A DNA stretch of 64,000 nucleotides, taken from Candidatus Paralachnospira avium. Its GTDB lineage: Bacteria > Bacillota > Clostridia > Lachnospirales > Lachnospiraceae. Under the pieces are notes generated by a model that saw only the letters and a program-made list of their open reading frames with translations, made no database searches and was not told where the DNA came from. The position numbers and the translations under genes are program-made. Of this stretch, positions 1 to 8,196 are shown one piece after another (positions within the stretch are counted from its first letter, which is position 1; every line of letters starts with the position of its first letter). Location: NCBI GenBank assembly GCA_904420245.1, contig CAJFUL010000051.1, positions 1-64,000 of the forward strand. The letters run 5' to 3'.

Positions 1-1
1 T

Positions 2-1057
2 CATTGGCCGGAGGAAGAGGATTTGAGCGCCGGACAGGCGCAGGAGACTCCGGCGGAGTATGGACAGCCGGAGAGCGGCAGCGGATGGACCGGCGGGGAA
101 GACCGGAGAGAGCCGCGGTCCATGCGGCGCGAAGCAGTACGGCCGGGCAGGGAGTCTCTGTTCCGGACCGGCAAGAGGACGTGGCCGAAGCTGTTCGTGC
201 CTGGAGAGGAAGCGCCTGCGCAGGAGCATGCGGAAGAACCGCTGCCCTTCCAGGAAAGTTCCCTGACAGAAGAAGAGGACCTGGAGCCGGTGGATCTGGA
301 TCAGGAAGAGCTGACCGAGCATGAGGTCCGGCAGCAGGTCTCCGGCGAAGCGGAAGAGGAAGAAATTCCGGATCTGGAGTTTTTTGAGCTGGAAGAGCTT
401 TCCGGCGGAGATGTTTCCGGAGTATCGGCCCCTTATGTCATGAAGCGGCAGGAGCCGGAAGCAGAGGAGCCGGAGGAAGAAGAACCGGAGCCGGGACCGG
501 ACGCCGCGTCTGTATCCCAGATGCCGGGCGGGGATGTGTCCTACGCGTCCGCTCCGTATGTGATCCCCAGGGAACCGGAGAATGAGCCGGAGGAACCTCA
601 GAAGGATTTTTATGTGGAGATCCCGCTGGATGAGCTTCCCAGGCAGGAGGTGGACGATGCCGCGGATACGGTCCGGGATTTCGGGACCCGCAGTGAACTG
701 GATATGGAAGAGAAGCTGGCTTCCTGGGATGCGGCCGTTAAGAGGCGGCTGGAACAGCCGATCCTGACGCCGCCGGAAGAGCGGCGGGCGAAGAGGGCGG
801 CCAGGGAAGCCGGAGAGAGCCGGGAGACGGAGGAGAACGCCGAGGGAGAACGGATACCGGACATCAATCCTCTCACAGGCGAGGAATATGAGACCAATAC
901 TGTAAAGCATCATCCCACAAAACCGGATATGCTGCTGGTATACGACAGGGATGAGCATATGTGGATCGAACAGGCAGAACGGGCTTTCAACAATTTTCAG
1001 GTGAGGAAGCGCGCCATGCTGGGACGGGATTATGAACCGCCGGTCTATCTGGACTGA
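2..1057 (+). CDS. Acidic hypothetical protein, 5' end outside window
   Basis: The frame is open from position 2 to the TGA at 1055-1057, so at least 351 residues are present and the true start is probably upstream; the in-frame TTG at 23 has no convincing ribosome binding site. The protein is mostly low-complexity and Glu/Pro-rich. It carries two copies of a motif resembling GGDVSxxSAPYVxxR (near nucleotides 404-455 and 527-575), with an acidic spacer between. The last 65 residues look folded and are the likely conserved part, with PLTGEEYETN, LLVYDRDEHMW and a basic RKRAMLGRDYEPP ending. No signal peptide or membrane segment is visible in the part present. I do not recognise the family. A terminator follows directly. 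Confidence 0.75.
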   Translation, partial: HWPEEEDLSAGQAQETPAEYGQPESGSGWTGGEDRREPRSMRREAVRPGRESLFRTGKRTWPKLFVPGEEAPAQEHAEEPLPFQESSLTEEEDLEPVDLDQEELTEHEVRQQVSGEAEEEEIPDLEFFELEELSGGDVSGVSAPYVMKRQEPEAEEPEEEEPEPGPDAASVSQMPGGDVSYASAPYVIPREPENEPEEPQKDFYVEIPLDELPRQEVDDAADTVRDFGTRSELDMEEKLASWDAAVKRRLEQPILTPPEERRAKRAAREAGESRETEENAEGERIPDINPLTGEEYETNTVKHHPTKPDMLLVYDRDEHMWIEQAERAFNNFQVRKRAMLGRDYEPPVYLD

Positions 1058-1068
1058 CGGAAAAGGAG

Positions 1069-1105
1069 GGGCTTCCGGGCGCTGGGCGTTCGGGAGCCCG
1101 TTTTT
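1069..1105 (+). terminator. Intrinsic terminator after the first gene
   Basis: A long hairpin with arms beginning GGGCTTCCG and ending GAGCCC, with a few G-U pairs, is followed by TTTTT. It starts 12 bases after the stop codon. Confidence 0.8.
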
Positions 1106-1109
1106 GTTG

Positions 1110-1170
1110 TTTAATAGGAACCTTGCCGCCTATGGGGCCCGCCGCAGGCGGAGGATCCTGAAAGAGCGGG
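1110..1170 (+). repeat. Fragment of the terminator-associated repeat (GC-rich module)
   Basis: Just after the T-tract, the stretch around 1120-1158 (CTTGCCGCCTATGGGGCCC, then GCCGCAGGCGGAGGATCC) matches the second half of the copy at 30300-30336 almost base for base. The palindromic module of the family is absent or reduced to TAATAGGAACC. The rest of the 330-base gap up to the next gene is GC-rich sequence without a credible reading frame, plus a promoter near 1272-1300. Confidence 0.6.
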
Positions 1171-1271
1171 AGCTCCTCTGCCAGGAGAGCGGCCGCGGCC
1201 CGGCGCCGGAGGAAAACCCCGCTGCGGGCCGCCGGATGCGGAAAGCTCCTGCAGGCTTCTTTTTTCAGGCA

Positions 1272-1300
1272 CTTTATAAAAAAAAGGCTCTATGTTATAC
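1272..1300 (+). promoter_or_regulatory. Putative sigma-A promoter for the HAD gene
   Basis: TTTATA, then 17 bases, then TATACT. This lies about 130 bases before the HAD phosphatase start and is the only good match in the gap. Confidence 0.5.
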
Positions 1301-1431
1301 TGATAAAAGAGTCTGCCGCGAAAGATCCTCAGATGACGGGGGTTTTTGGCAGGCCTTGAGGGAAAAAAGCCCGGAGACGGGAGAAAGGAAGGTCCCGCTT
1401 GGATCTGGAAAACGGGACGGTACGAGATAAG

Positions 1432-2100
1432 ATGAAAAGCTGCAGAGGCATAATTTTTGATCTGGATGGAACACTTGTCAATACGCTGGAGGATCTGGCC
1501 GACAGCGTCAACGAGGCTTTGGAGAAGATGGGATTTCCCGTCTGGCAGACCGACGACTACCGGCTCAAGGTGGGAAGAGGCTTCCGGAACCTGATGGAAA
1601 ACAGTGTGCCGGAGGAATTCCGGGAGGACGCGGGAGTCATCGGACAGATGCTGGAATATTTTGTGGCGGCCTATGACAGGCGGTATCTGGACAAGAGCCG
1701 TCCCTATGAGGGGATCGGAGAGCTGTTAGATGAGCTGGCGGCAGGAGGGATCTTCCTGGCCGTAAATTCCAATAAGAGGACCGATTACACGGAGCGGCTG
1801 GTGGCCAAGCTGTTTCCCCAGGTTCCCTTTGTGGGAGTTTTCGGAGAACGGGAGGGCGTTCCCAAAAAGCCGGATCCGGCAGGAGCCCTGGAGCTCTGCG
1901 CCCGTATGGGCCTGGAGCCGGGAGAGGTGATCTACGCGGGGGATTCCAATACGGACATCCAGACCGGGAAAAACGCCGGGATGGAGACCATCGGCGTCTC
2001 CTGGGGCTTCCGGGGAGCGGAAGAGCTGCGCCGCAGCGGCGCTTCTTATATCGCAGAGAAACCATCGGACATTTCGGGGATCATATTTAGAGAAAATTAA
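1432..2100 (+). CDS. HAD family hydrolase, phosphoglycolate phosphatase-like
   Basis: This is a 222-residue soluble HAD-superfamily phosphatase of the Gph/PGMB type. Motif I is FDLDGTLVNT at residues 9-18, with the two catalytic aspartates. Motif II is the NSNK segment in the middle, and the later KKPDP and GDSNTDIQTGKNAG segments supply the lysine and the metal-binding aspartates of motifs III and IV. A helical cap lies between motifs I and II. Such enzymes hydrolyse small phosphate esters, but the substrate cannot be told from sequence. I chose ATG 1432 because the family starts a few residues before motif I. A TTG at 1399 has an AAGGAAGG site 5 bases before it and would add 11 residues. 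Confidence 0.88.
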   Translation: MKSCRGIIFDLDGTLVNTLEDLADSVNEALEKMGFPVWQTDDYRLKVGRGFRNLMENSVPEEFREDAGVIGQMLEYFVAAYDRRYLDKSRPYEGIGELLDELAAGGIFLAVNSNKRTDYTERLVAKLFPQVPFVGVFGEREGVPKKPDPAGALELCARMGLEPGEVIYAGDSNTDIQTGKNAGMETIGVSWGFRGAEELRRSGASYIAEKPSDISGIIFREN

Positions 2101-2130
2101 GAAAATCGCCCGGAGTTTTTAGCATTTGCC

Positions 2131-2139
2131 TGCTATGAT
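2131..2139 (+). promoter_or_regulatory. Putative extended -10 promoter for the two-component operon
   Basis: TGCTATGAT is an extended -10 (TGn plus TATGAT) 53 bases before the response regulator start. No clear -35 is visible. Confidence 0.4.
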
Positions 2140-2191
2140 GATACCGGGGGCTGGTTTACGGCGCACGGCGGCAGGTAAAGCAGGAGAGGAA

Positions 2192-2899
2192 ATGACTATG
2201 GAAGAAACGACTGTATTAGTATGCGACGACGACAGGGAGATCGTAGAGGCGATCGACATTTATCTGCGCCAGGAGGGTTACCGGGTTCTGAAGGCATACG
2301 ACGGGGAAGAGGCCATCCGTCTTTTGAAGGAGAACCAGGTGGAGCTCCTTCTGATCGACGTGATGATGCCCAAGCTGGACGGGATCCGGGCGACGCTCAA
2401 GATCCGGGAGACCAGCAGCGTCCCCATCATCATCCTTTCGGCCAAGTCGGAGGACGTGGATAAGATACTGGGGCTCAATATCGGGGCGGACGATTACATC
2501 ACGAAGCCCTTTAATCCTCTGGAACTGGTGGCCAGGGTCAAGTCCCATATCCGGCGCTATACGAAGCTGGGGACCATGGCCATGGAAAACGGGGATACGA
2601 TCCACAAGACCGGAGGGCTGTGCATCAACGATGACACGAAAGAAGTCACTCTGGACGGGGAACCGGTAAAGCTGACTCCCATGGAATACAATATCCTGCG
2701 TTTCCTGGTGATGAACGCCGGAAAGGTGTTTTCCATCGAGCAGATCTATGAAAATATTTGGAACGAGGAAGCCATCGGCGTAGATAATACCGTGGCGGTC
2801 CATATCCGCCACATCCGGGAGAAGATCGAGATCAATCCCAAGAACCCCACGTATCTGAAGGTGGTGTGGGGCGTAGGCTATAAGGTAGAAAAGCTTTAA
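2192..2899 (+). CDS. OmpR/PhoB-family response regulator
   Basis: This 235-residue DNA-binding response regulator has a receiver domain at about residues 6-120 and a winged-helix output domain at about 135-233. In the receiver, DDD at 12-14 forms the acidic pocket, Asp56 in LLLIDVMMP is the phospho-acceptor, and the KPF motif supplies the conserved lysine. The output domain ends in the typical WGVGYKVEKL. An AGGAG site 5 bases before ATG 2192 sets the start; ATG 2198 is an alternative. The kinase gene follows after 19 bases and is surely its partner. The family resembles VanR-type regulators of cell-envelope genes, but the target genes are unknown. Confidence 0.93.
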   Translation: MTMEETTVLVCDDDREIVEAIDIYLRQEGYRVLKAYDGEEAIRLLKENQVELLLIDVMMPKLDGIRATLKIRETSSVPIIILSAKSEDVDKILGLNIGADDYITKPFNPLELVARVKSHIRRYTKLGTMAMENGDTIHKTGGLCINDDTKEVTLDGEPVKLTPMEYNILRFLVMNAGKVFSIEQIYENIWNEEAIGVDNTVAVHIRHIREKIEINPKNPTYLKVVWGVGYKVEKL

Positions 2900-2918
2900 G
2901 GTATCAGGGAGGCCTGCC

Positions 2919-5714
2919 GTGAAAAAGGTACGTAAGTATACGCGGAAGAAAAAAATATGGGCGCTGCTCTTGTTCATCCTGTTCATGGGGATCACAGTGG
3001 CCGGCGGCATAGGCCTCTATTATGTCAATAATTTCGGGAGCTATCTGTTCAGCAAAACGGAGCTGCTGCAGACGGGACGCTTTGAGAATACGGAAACTCT
3101 GGAGCGGAAGATCATGGAGGATACAGACCGCATCTTCCAGTACGCGGGCCTTTCCCAGATGTTCGGGGAGACCGATGAGGAAAATCTCCAGGTGCCCCTC
3201 TATATCGCCAGGATCAACGGGACGGAGTATGCTCTGTGCCTGAAGGACCTGGAGAATATCTATGAGACCCTGTACGGCCAGGAATATGAGGTGGAGCTGG
3301 AATACGATACGGAGTACAGTATGGATCAGACGACTTCCAGCTCAGAATCGGAGATCCTGTACGGGAGCGGCAGCACAAGCGCCGTTGCGGGGGATCAGAC
3401 GGTTGAGGACAGCCTGCAGCAGGAGTACCATGACTATCTGGATCAGTTCGCCGGTCTCTATGCCCAGTACTACAGCGCGGAGGCGGAGGACGGAGAGGAT
3501 CTTGAGGAGGAATGGAGAAACCTTTCCAATGAAGAAAAGGAAGCGGAGATCAAGGCCAGGGGCTGGGAGGATCATTTCGGCTCTGTCTGGTTTACCCGGG
3601 TGCCTCTGGAGAGCACGGCAGAGATCCTAGTCTATCCGGGACAGCAGATCACCCTTACTTATGAGTATTATTACCGGGAGGATGTGCGGGAAAGGACGGA
3701 TTTTGCCACCCTCTATGTCAGAGGCCAGGAGCTTTTGCAGGATTATTACGACCTGAAGAACCAGCTGGATGAGGACGAGACCAATCTGCGCTATGTGATC
3801 TACGATGAGGAGGCCGGGATCTTTGAGGCCAACAGCAGCGTGCGGGAGGAATCGGAGCTCCAGAACATGGAGAAATACGTTTCTTATGACAGCAGGACCC
3901 ACGGGATCCAGAGCAATTTTACCAAGACAGATCTGGAATACTGGCAGCTGGACAACCTATCCAGATCCCTGCCGGGCACGGAGACGGGAGTGTCCTTCAC
4001 GGTGGGACTGGATACCCGCTATCTGGTCCAGGATGAATATAAGAGCATGTCGGAGGGATATGTGCTGTGCAGGCCTGTCCTGATCCTTTCCCTCTTCGCC
4101 ATTCTCCTGGGGATGCTGGGCGGGATCCCCACCTTCATATACCTGCTGGCCAGCGTAGGCCACAGGGAGGACCGGGATGAGATCAGCCTGGACAAATTTG
4201 ACCAGTGGCCCACGGAGCTGGCGGCGGCTTTGATCATAGGCGGGATCTACTTCTTTATCATGGCGTGCAGTTTTCTGGCGGCCGTGTTCGCGGAAAATTT
4301 CTTTACTTCCAGCCTGATCTATACGGTCATGCAGTGCATAGCCATCATCGTATCCGCCATCATCGGGCTCATCGGCTTTTTCAGCCTGATCAAGAGGCTG
4401 AAGGCCGGGACTGTCTGGAAAAACAGTCTGACCAGGCGGCTCCTGCGCAAGATCGGAAGGGGCTGCCGCCTGTTTGTCAAAAACTGGCCGGTCACAGGCA
4501 AGATGACCGGGGCCATCATCCTGTACTGGGTATTGACGATCCCTCTGTGCATGTTCATCACCATCAACCGGTTCTGGGGTTCTTCGTTTCTGTATGTGAC
4601 CGGGATCCTGCTGTTTTCCGGGATCCAGCTGGGAACGGCGGGCCTCCTCCTCTGGACCACCATCAAGCGGAAGAAGATCCTGGAGGGCGTGGAGCGCATA
4701 AGCTCCGGGGACCTGGACTATGTGATCGACGACGAGGGGATGCTGGCCAGCGACAAGAAGCTGGCGGACTGCATCAACCACATCGGCACCGGACTCCAGG
4801 ACGCGGTGGATACGGCGGTCAAGAGCGAGAGGATGAAGGCGGACCTCATCACCAATGTTTCCCACGACATCAAGACGCCGCTGACCTCCATCATCAATTA
4901 TGTGGATCTGATGAAGCGGGAGAATATCGAGGACGAGACCCTGAAGCATTATCTGGACATCCTGGATCAGAAATCCCAGAGGCTCAAGACTTTGACGGAG
5001 GATCTGGTGGAGGCTTCCAGGGCCAGCTCCGGAAATATCAATCTGCATATGGAGCGCATCAATTATGTGGAGCTGGTGCGTCAGACCTGCGGAGAGTTCA
5101 ACGAGAAATTCCAGGAGAGGAATCTGATACAGGTGACTTCCTTCCCTGAGGATCCTCTTTATGTGATAGCCGACGGCAGGAGGGTATGGAGGATCCTGGA
5201 AAATCTGTTTTCCAATACCAGGAAATACGCCATGCCGGGCACCAGGGTCTATGTGAGCGTGTCCAAGGAGGGAGACAAGGCCCGTTTTATCATGAAGAAT
5301 ATTTCCGAATCGGAGCTGAATATCTCCGGCGAGGAGCTGACGGAGCGGTTCACCAGAGGCGACACTTCCAGGAGCACGGAGGGCAGCGGTCTGGGCCTGT
5401 CCATCGCCAAGAGCTTCACGGAGCTTCAGGGTGGGAGCTTTGACATTTATCTGAACGGAGACCTGTTCCAGGTATCGGTGGAGTTTTCGCTGGCTCCCGA
5501 GGAGAAGCCGGAGGGATCCGGGAAGGACGGGGATCAGGAAGAGAAAGAGGCCGCTCCCGGGACAGAGGCCGGGGAAGAGCAGCGAAAGAGCGGCCGCATC
5601 AGCAAGAAGGAGAAAAAGGCCCGCCGCATGGCGGAGGCCAGATTCCTGCAGGAAGCCCTGGAAGAGCTGGAGAGCAGCGGGCTTCTGGAGAAGAGGAAGC
5701 GACGGTTGAAGTAG
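2919..5714 (+). CDS. Large membrane sensor histidine kinase, 931 residues
   Basis: This is the partner kinase of the preceding regulator. Order of parts: a basic N-terminus, one membrane helix at 13-35, an extracellular region of about 340 residues rich in Glu and Tyr, then at least five hydrophobic helices between about 385 and 585, then a HAMP-like linker. The HisKA domain has the phospho-acceptor His649 in NVSHDIKTPLTS. The ATPase domain has Asn762 in the N box and GSGLGLS at 822-828. The last 70 residues are a charged tail, first acidic and then lysine/arginine-rich, which is unusual. The start is GTG 2919 behind AGGGAGG. At more than twice the usual kinase length, the extra membrane block may sense or scaffold something in the envelope; that is inference. 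Confidence 0.92.
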   Translation: MKKVRKYTRKKKIWALLLFILFMGITVAGGIGLYYVNNFGSYLFSKTELLQTGRFENTETLERKIMEDTDRIFQYAGLSQMFGETDEENLQVPLYIARINGTEYALCLKDLENIYETLYGQEYEVELEYDTEYSMDQTTSSSESEILYGSGSTSAVAGDQTVEDSLQQEYHDYLDQFAGLYAQYYSAEAEDGEDLEEEWRNLSNEEKEAEIKARGWEDHFGSVWFTRVPLESTAEILVYPGQQITLTYEYYYREDVRERTDFATLYVRGQELLQDYYDLKNQLDEDETNLRYVIYDEEAGIFEANSSVREESELQNMEKYVSYDSRTHGIQSNFTKTDLEYWQLDNLSRSLPGTETGVSFTVGLDTRYLVQDEYKSMSEGYVLCRPVLILSLFAILLGMLGGIPTFIYLLASVGHREDRDEISLDKFDQWPTELAAALIIGGIYFFIMACSFLAAVFAENFFTSSLIYTVMQCIAIIVSAIIGLIGFFSLIKRLKAGTVWKNSLTRRLLRKIGRGCRLFVKNWPVTGKMTGAIILYWVLTIPLCMFITINRFWGSSFLYVTGILLFSGIQLGTAGLLLWTTIKRKKILEGVERISSGDLDYVIDDEGMLASDKKLADCINHIGTGLQDAVDTAVKSERMKADLITNVSHDIKTPLTSIINYVDLMKRENIEDETLKHYLDILDQKSQRLKTLTEDLVEASRASSGNINLHMERINYVELVRQTCGEFNEKFQERNLIQVTSFPEDPLYVIADGRRVWRILENLFSNTRKYAMPGTRVYVSVSKEGDKARFIMKNISESELNISGEELTERFTRGDTSRSTEGSGLGLSIAKSFTELQGGSFDIYLNGDLFQVSVEFSLAPEEKPEGSGKDGDQEEKEAAPGTEAGEEQRKSGRISKKEKKARRMAEARFLQEALEELESSGLLEKRKRRLK

Positions 5715-5716
5715 AG

Positions 5717-5746
5717 AAGGGGGAGAGCCTGGAGGCGCCCCCTTTT
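5717..5746 (+). terminator. Intrinsic terminator after the kinase gene
   Basis: A GGGGG/CCCCC stem with an inner GCC/GGC stem is followed by TTTT, directly after the stop codon. Confidence 0.7.
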
Positions 5747-5760
5747 CCATGGAAAAATCC

Positions 5761-5789
5761 TTGACTTGCAGGATAAATTCATTGATAAT
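5761..5789 (+). promoter_or_regulatory. Sigma-A promoter for the hydratase gene
   Basis: TTGACT, 17 bases, GATAAT. The hydratase start codon lies 39 bases after the -10 element. Confidence 0.65.
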
Positions 5790-5827
5790 GGAAAAGAAAT
5801 GACGCACACAAGGAGGAAGGACAAGCA

Positions 5828-8110
5828 ATGGTAAAAGTATGGAAGCACGGTGCCTATCTGCTGGGCGGCTCAGAGCTGATCGCGGAGGATGGGGACCATG
5901 AGGCCCGGCTTGCAAAGGCGCTGGGCAGATGTCCGGACAAGAAAGAGGCGGCGAAGAATACCATGGCCTATGGTATCCTGGCGGCCCATAATACGTCCGG
6001 AGATATGGACCGGCTGCAGATCCGGTTCGATAAGCTGACTTCCCATGACATTACATTCGTAGGGATCATCCAGACGGCCAGGGCCAGCGGCCTGGAGCGT
6101 TTTCCGGTGCCCTATGTGCTGACCAACTGCCACAACAGTCTCTGCGCGGTGGGCGGCACCATCAACGAAGATGACCACATGTTCGGGCTGACCTGCGCGA
6201 AGAAGTACGGCGGCGTCTATGTGCCGCCTCACCAGGCGGTCATCCACCAGTATGCCAGGGAGATGCTGGCCGGCTGCGGACAGATGATCTTAGGATCCGA
6301 CAGCCATACGCGCTACGGCGCCCTGGGCACCATGGCCATGGGCGAGGGCGGCCCGGAGCTGGTGAAGCAGCTTTTGAACAAGACTTATGACATCAATATG
6401 CCTGGAGTCATCGGCATCTACCTGACCGGAAAGCCGGAGAAGGGCGTGGGGCCTCAGGATGTGGCTCTGGCCATCATCGGAGCCGTCTTTGCCAACGGCT
6501 ATGTCAATAATAAGGTCATGGAGTTCGTGGGCCCCGGCGTGGCAGGTTTGAGCGCGGATTTCCGCATCGGCGTGGATGTGATGACCACGGAGACCACCTG
6601 CCTCTCCTCCATCTGGACCACCGACGAGAAGATCCGGGAGTTTTATGAGATCCACGGACGGGAAGAGGATTATAAGGAGCTGGCTCCCGGGCCGGTGGCA
6701 TATTACGACGGCATCGTGGAGGTGGATCTCAGTACGGTGAAGCCCATGATCGCCATGCCCTTCCACCCCAGCAATACATATACCATCGAAGAGGTCAACG
6801 CCAACTTAAAGGACGTCCTTGCCGATGTGGAAGCCAGGGCAAAGGTGAGCCTGGGAGGCGCCGTGGAGTTCTCCCTGGCAGATAAGGTGAGGGACGGAGC
6901 TTTTTATGTGGAGCAGGGGATCATCGCCGGATGCGCCGGAGGCGGATTTGAGAATATCTGCGATGCGGCGGACATCTTAAACGGAGCCAGCATCGGAAAC
7001 GGCGCCTTTACCTTAAGCGTATATCCCGCCAGCATGCCGGTATATATGGAGCTGATCAAAAACGGGGCGGCGGCCAAGATCCTGGAGACAGGCGCCGTCA
7101 TGAAGACCGCTTTCTGCGGGCCCTGCTTCGGCGCGGGGGATACGCCCGCCAACAACGCCTTCAGCATCCGCCACTCCACCAGGAACTTCCCCAACCGGGA
7201 GGGCTCCAAGCTCCAGAGCGGACAGATCGCTTCCGTGGCCCTTATGGATGCCAGATCCATCGCGGCCACCGCGGTCAACAAGGGCCGCCTGACGCCGGCC
7301 ACGGATCTGGATGTGGATTATACGAAGCCGAAATACTATTTTGATAAAGGCATTTACGAGAAGAGAGTCTTTGACAGCAAGGGGAAGGCAGACCCTTCCG
7401 TGGAGATCCAGCTGGGGCCCAATATCAAGGACTGGCCGGAGATGTCTGCCCTGACGGAGAATCTCCTGCTGAAGGTGGTCTCTGAGATCCACGATCCCGT
7501 GACCACCACGGACGAGCTGATCCCCTCCGGCGAGACGTCTTCCTACCGTTCCAACCCTCTGGGGCTGGCAGAGTTTACTCTGTCCAGAAAGGATCCTGCC
7601 TATGTGGGCCGCGCCAAGGAAGTGCAGGCGGCGGAGCGGGCCAGGATGAGCGGAGCGGCTCTCGGCGCGGAGGCCCAGGCGGCCATGGAGGCGGCCTGCG
7701 GAAGCTTCGAGGCTGCCGACAGGGAGAATACCGGCATCGGGAGCACCATCTTTGCCGTGAAGCCCGGAGACGGTTCCGCCAGAGAGCAGGCGGCTTCCTG
7801 TCAGAAGGTGCTGGGAGGCTGGGCCAACATCGCCAACGGCTATGCCACCAAACGGTACCGTTCCAATCTGATCAACTGGGGCATGCTTCCCTTCCTGGTG
7901 GATGAGGGTGAGCTTCCCTTCCAAAACGGCGACTGGCTGTTTATCCCCGGGATCCGCCGGGCAGTGGAAGAGAAGAAGACCGAGATCCCCGCTTATGTGA
8001 CGGGAGACGGGATGAGGGAGATCACGCTGAAGCTGGGCCAGCTGACCGACGACGAGCGCCAGATCATCCTGGACGGCTGCCTCATCAACTATTACAGAGC
8101 GAACAGATAA
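5828..8110 (+). CDS. Aconitase-family hydratase (YbhJ-like)
   Basis: This 760-residue enzyme belongs to the aconitase superfamily. The cluster-binding cysteines can be placed: Cys369 ([10 protein letters not shown]) and Cys430/Cys433 ([15 protein letters not shown]), with the conserved SDSHT at about 157-161 and the [10 protein letters not shown] substrate-loop segment near 451. A swivel-like C-terminal domain follows. It would be a cytosolic iron-sulfur dehydratase. Overall it looks closer to the poorly characterised YbhJ group than to housekeeping AcnA or isopropylmalate isomerase. No leuC/leuD or citrate genes lie nearby, so the substrate is open. AAGGAGGAAGG before ATG 5828 is a strong ribosome site. 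It has its own promoter and terminator, so it is monocistronic. Confidence 0.88.
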   Translation: MVKVWKHGAYLLGGSELIAEDGDHEARLAKALGRCPDKKEAAKNTMAYGILAAHNTSGDMDRLQIRFDKLTSHDITFVGIIQTARASGLERFPVPYVLTNCHNSLCAVGGTINEDDHMFGLTCAKKYGGVYVPPHQAVIHQYAREMLAGCGQMILGSDSHTRYGALGTMAMGEGGPELVKQLLNKTYDINMPGVIGIYLTGKPEKGVGPQDVALAIIGAVFANGYVNNKVMEFVGPGVAGLSADFRIGVDVMTTETTCLSSIWTTDEKIREFYEIHGREEDYKELAPGPVAYYDGIVEVDLSTVKPMIAMPFHPSNTYTIEEVNANLKDVLADVEARAKVSLGGAVEFSLADKVRDGAFYVEQGIIAGCAGGGFENICDAADILNGASIGNGAFTLSVYPASMPVYMELIKNGAAAKILETGAVMKTAFCGPCFGAGDTPANNAFSIRHSTRNFPNREGSKLQSGQIASVALMDARSIAATAVNKGRLTPATDLDVDYTKPKYYFDKGIYEKRVFDSKGKADPSVEIQLGPNIKDWPEMSALTENLLLKVVSEIHDPVTTTDELIPSGETSSYRSNPLGLAEFTLSRKDPAYVGRAKEVQAAERARMSGAALGAEAQAAMEAACGSFEAADRENTGIGSTIFAVKPGDGSAREQAASCQKVLGGWANIANGYATKRYRSNLINWGMLPFLVDEGELPFQNGDWLFIPGIRRAVEEKKTEIPAYVTGDGMREITLKLGQLTDDERQIILDGCLINYYRANR

Positions 8111-8120
8111 GGATGTGCAT

Positions 8121-8161
8121 AAAAGTTCCCGGCAGGGTGTGAACCTTGCCGGGAACTTTTT
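8121..8161. terminator. Bidirectional intrinsic terminator
   Basis: AAAAGTTCCCGGCA pairs with TGCCGGGAACTTTTT around a short loop. A-rich and T-rich flanks let it serve both the hydratase (+) and the convergent DUF885 gene (-). Confidence 0.9.
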
Positions 8162-8163
8162 AC

Positions 8164-8191
8164 TCTATGAGATCGCGCTGCGGCGGAGAGA
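8164..8191 (+). repeat. Fragment of the terminator-associated repeat
   Basis: CTCTATGAGATCGCGCTGCG followed by GCGGAGAG matches the middle module of the copies at 14611-14640 and 30268-30296. As elsewhere, it sits immediately after a terminator T-tract, here squeezed between two convergent genes. Confidence 0.6.
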
Positions 8192-8196
8192 GGCCG

